NCBI GenBank assembly: GCA_900543845.1
Contig: UQTD01000024.1
Location: 1-25,699 of the forward strand
Origin: an uncultured Collinsella sp.
GTDB taxonomy: Bacteria > Actinomycetota > Coriobacteriia > Coriobacteriales > Coriobacteriaceae
Length of the DNA stretch: 25,699 nucleotides
Reading direction: 5' to 3'
Both the position numbers and the translations under genes were made by a program. The notes under the pieces are model-generated. The model searched no databases. It was not told where the DNA came from and saw only the letters and a program-made list of their open reading frames with translations. Positions 24,142 to 25,699 of this stretch are shown in pieces; the stretch's first letter is position 1, and each line of letters opens with the position of its first letter.

Positions 24142-24678
24142 ATGGGTCTGTTTGACATGTTTAAGAAGAAGGCTGAGCCTGCCGCTGCTGCAGCTCCCGC
24201 TTCCATCTCTGCTTCTGCCGGCGCCGACGTGCTGTGCTCGCCCGTCAAGGGCAAGGTCATCAAGATGGCCGACGTGCCCGATCCCGTCTTTGGTGGTGAG
24301 GTCCTGGGCAAGGGCTGCGCCGTGTGGCCCGAGGACGATCTGGTCTACGCTCCCTGCGACGGCAAGGTGACCGTCACCATGGGTCACGCCGTGGGCCTGC
24401 AGTCCGATAGCGGCATCGAGGTTCTGGTGCACGTTGGTGTCGATACCGTCAACATGAACGGCGACGGCTTCGAGGGCTTCGTCAAGGCTGACGATGTCGT
24501 GAAGGCCGGCCAGCCCTTGCTCAAGATCGACCGCGCCAAGATCGCTGCTGCCGGCTACAAGGACTGCGTCGTCGTGGCTGTGTCCAACACCGCCGAGTTC
24601 GCCGACGTCGAGCTTACCGTCGAGGCCGAGTCTGCCGTCGCTGCTGGTGACGCCATCGTTAAGGTCGTCCGCAAGTAG
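24142..24678 (+). CDS. crr: PTS EIIA component, glucose class
   Basis: A soluble phosphocarrier of 178 residues that receives phosphate from HPr and passes it to EIIB. After a short amphipathic N-terminus (MGLFDMFKKK) and an Ala/Pro/Ser linker, the EIIA domain (about 28-178) has both conserved histidines: H82 in MGHAVGLQSDSG and the phospho-histidine H97 in IEVLVHVGVDTV. The EIIBC permease at 12378 has no EIIA, so this protein can serve it and other permeases in trans. The ATG follows AAGAGGAGAAAA. A good -10 box lies 50 bp upstream and a strong terminator behind. The symbol crr is by homology class, not proven function. Confidence 0.92.
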   Translation: MGLFDMFKKKAEPAAAAAPASISASAGADVLCSPVKGKVIKMADVPDPVFGGEVLGKGCAVWPEDDLVYAPCDGKVTVTMGHAVGLQSDSGIEVLVHVGVDTVNMNGDGFEGFVKADDVVKAGQPLLKIDRAKIAAAGYKDCVVVAVSNTAEFADVELTVEAESAVAAGDAIVKVVRK

Positions 24679-24701
24679 ACTGCGACATCCAAAGGATGTG
24701 C

Positions 24702-24735
24702 AAGGGTGGTCGAATTGTTCGACCGCCCTTTTTTA
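24702..24735 (+). terminator. Terminator after EIIA
   Basis: AAGGGTGGTCGA pairs with TCGACCGCCCTT around the loop ATTGT, followed by a run of T's. One pair is a G-U wobble. Confidence 0.88.
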
Positions 24736-24820
24736 TTACAATGCGGCGGGACGTTTTATTGCGCGTTGGACGGACCGGTAAACCGTTCGGACGTTAAATC
24801 GAGCCGACTGCGCCTTTGCT

Positions 24821-24850
24821 TTGCCGGGGGTGTTCGTTAGCGGCTAGTAT
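24821..24850 (+). promoter_or_regulatory. Promoter of the small lipoprotein gene
   Basis: TTGCCG (24821-24826) and TAGTAT (24845-24850) are separated by 18 bp, about 64 bp before the start codon. Confidence 0.5.
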
Positions 24851-24913
24851 GGCCTTATTGTTACGACGTGCACCGCGTCGGGAAGCGCGGTGCCGCTTGT
24901 TGGGAGGAATGTC

Positions 24914-25471
24914 ATGAAGAAGAAGCTGCTGCTTGCGCCCCTGATGGCTGTTCTGGTCGCGTGCGTGGTTGTGCTTTCCGGCTGCGGAGGTCCTTCGGTT
25001 GAGGAGCTTATCACCGAGGATCTTACGACGCAGTTTAACGAGGTCAAGAACGGTGGCGGCGACTTCCTCGCCGGCCTGGAAGAGGCCTCGGGCGACGAGT
25101 TCGAGCAGCTGGGCATCGATCCCAAGGAGTACGCCAAGAGCTATCTCGAGGGCTTTGACTACAAAATCGGCGACGTGACGGTCGACGAGGACAAGGGTAC
25201 CGCAACTGCCGAGGTCACCATTACCTGCAAGTCCATGAACCAGATCGTTGAGGATTTTGCCACCCAGTATCAGGAGAAGGTCGCCGCGCTCGATTCGATG
25301 CCTTCCGATGACGAGCTGTACAAGATGGCCGGTCAGGTTATGGTCGATGTGACCAAGGCTGCTAAGACCAAGGACACCAAGGTCACCTTCAAGTACTCCT
25401 GCAATGACGACGGCGAGTGGTCTGCTGACGATTCCGCAACCAACGAGATGATGAATGCCATGATGAGCTAG
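24914..25471 (+). CDS. Small secreted lipoprotein, DUF5105-like
   Basis: A 185-residue lipoprotein. The signal peptide starts MKKKLLL and ends with the lipobox LSGC, lipidated Cys at 24. The mature part is acidic, with an alpha+beta pattern (PKEYAKSYLEGFDYKIGDVTVDEDKGTATAEVTITCKSMN region, about 75-115) like the NTF2-type DUF5105/DUF4878 lipoproteins. The ATG at 24914 follows GGGAGGAA. It is a single-gene unit with its own promoter, ended by copy 2 of the 146-bp structured element. It shares no clear sequence with the lipoprotein at 4199 beyond the signal type. Function unknown. Confidence 0.8.
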   Translation: MKKKLLLAPLMAVLVACVVVLSGCGGPSVEELITEDLTTQFNEVKNGGGDFLAGLEEASGDEFEQLGIDPKEYAKSYLEGFDYKIGDVTVDEDKGTATAEVTITCKSMNQIVEDFATQYQEKVAALDSMPSDDELYKMAGQVMVDVTKAAKTKDTKVTFKYSCNDDGEWSADDSATNEMMNAMMS

Positions 25472-25474
25472 GGA

Positions 25475-25620
25475 GTTGCGGCGTTTTACCAAACGCCGCA
25501 ACTGCTCGACGCTGCGCGCCGCCCAGGACGACAATTTGTCATTCAAAAGGCGAGACATGACCAGAAGGTCTATGCCTCGCCTTTTTCATGCCAACTTGTT
25601 CGTCCTGGACGTCGCTCGCT
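25475..25620. repeat. 146-bp structured intergenic element, copy 2
   Basis: Same length and layout as 21175-21320. Stem I is GTTGCGGCGTTT/AAACGCCGCAAC. Stem II is CCAGGACGA-CAA/TTGT-TCGTCCTGG. Stem III is the AAAGGCGAGACAT/ATGCCTCGCCTTT terminator, with one A/C mismatch. It starts four bases after the lipoprotein stop. Confidence 0.9.
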
Positions 25621-25653
25621 CATATGACCCAATCCGCTGTCAAGAGCCACAAT

Positions 25654-25689
25654 GGCCCCGCCGACCGCTTGCAATCGGTCGGCGGGGCC
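25654..25689. terminator. GC-rich hairpin at the right edge, probable terminator
   Basis: A perfect 14-bp stem (GGCCCCGCCGACCG with its complement) and an 8-nt loop. The T-tract is poor on both strands within the window. It may terminate a gene converging from beyond the edge. Confidence 0.55.
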
Positions 25690-25699
25690 TGCCGTTAAC

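Overview
The window looks like chromosomal DNA from a high-GC gut actinobacterium of class Coriobacteriia, most likely Collinsella. The evidence is the codon use, the mix of phosphotransferase (PTS) and glycosidase genes, the Coriobacteriia-like two-component genes, and the dispersed short repeats. This assignment is inference from protein character; no rRNA gene is present to confirm it.

Layout. (1) 177-4089 (+): three translationally coupled genes form a signalling cassette: a multi-TM receptor without a recognisable kinase core, a membrane histidine kinase, and a NarL/LuxR-type response regulator. (2) 8496-4199 (-): a four-gene run encodes a DUF4428-like zinc-ribbon protein, a membrane zinc-ribbon protein, an SPFH protein with C-terminal zinc ribbons, and an acidic lipoprotein. 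It resembles the Bacillus ydjG/ydjI envelope-associated module. (3) 11887-8776 (-): an alpha/beta-hydrolase esterase and an Sde182-type nucleoside-hydrolase-like protein, separated by a 28-bp perfect inverted repeat. (4) 12378-20317: a glycoside-use region with a PTS EIIBC permease, a DUF4038 (apiosidase-like) hydrolase, a divergent TetR regulator, a GPH/MFS sugar transporter, a DUF5060/DUF4038 glycosidase and a ROK sugar kinase. (5) 20492-21175: pyrE, with a potentially switchable leader. (6) 22339-24678: a divergent RpiR regulator, a GH1 6-phospho-beta-glucosidase and a stand-alone EIIA(Glc)-type protein. (7) 24914-25471: a small lipoprotein.

How the parts may work together. The EIIBC permease has no EIIA domain and EIIA is encoded about 10 kb away, so the two may pair to import and phosphorylate a beta-glucoside that the GH1 enzyme then splits. 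The MFS transporter, the two DUF4038 enzymes, the esterase and the ROK kinase all lack signal peptides. That suggests a parallel cytosolic route in which a decorated glycoside enters unphosphorylated, is deacylated and hydrolysed inside, and its sugar is then phosphorylated. The tetR/MFS gap carries two long palindromes 42 bp apart, a good fit for TetR control.

The most unusual non-coding feature is a 146-bp element present twice (21175-21320 and 25475-25620, about 93% identical), each copy placed directly behind a gene. It can fold into three stems, and two of those stems show compensatory base-pair changes between the copies. A second repeat family is built on GACTAGTC and TTGGGGAC with a 27-bp period (8615-8649, 21361-21443). 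A long interleaved dyad lies between rpiR and the GH1 gene.
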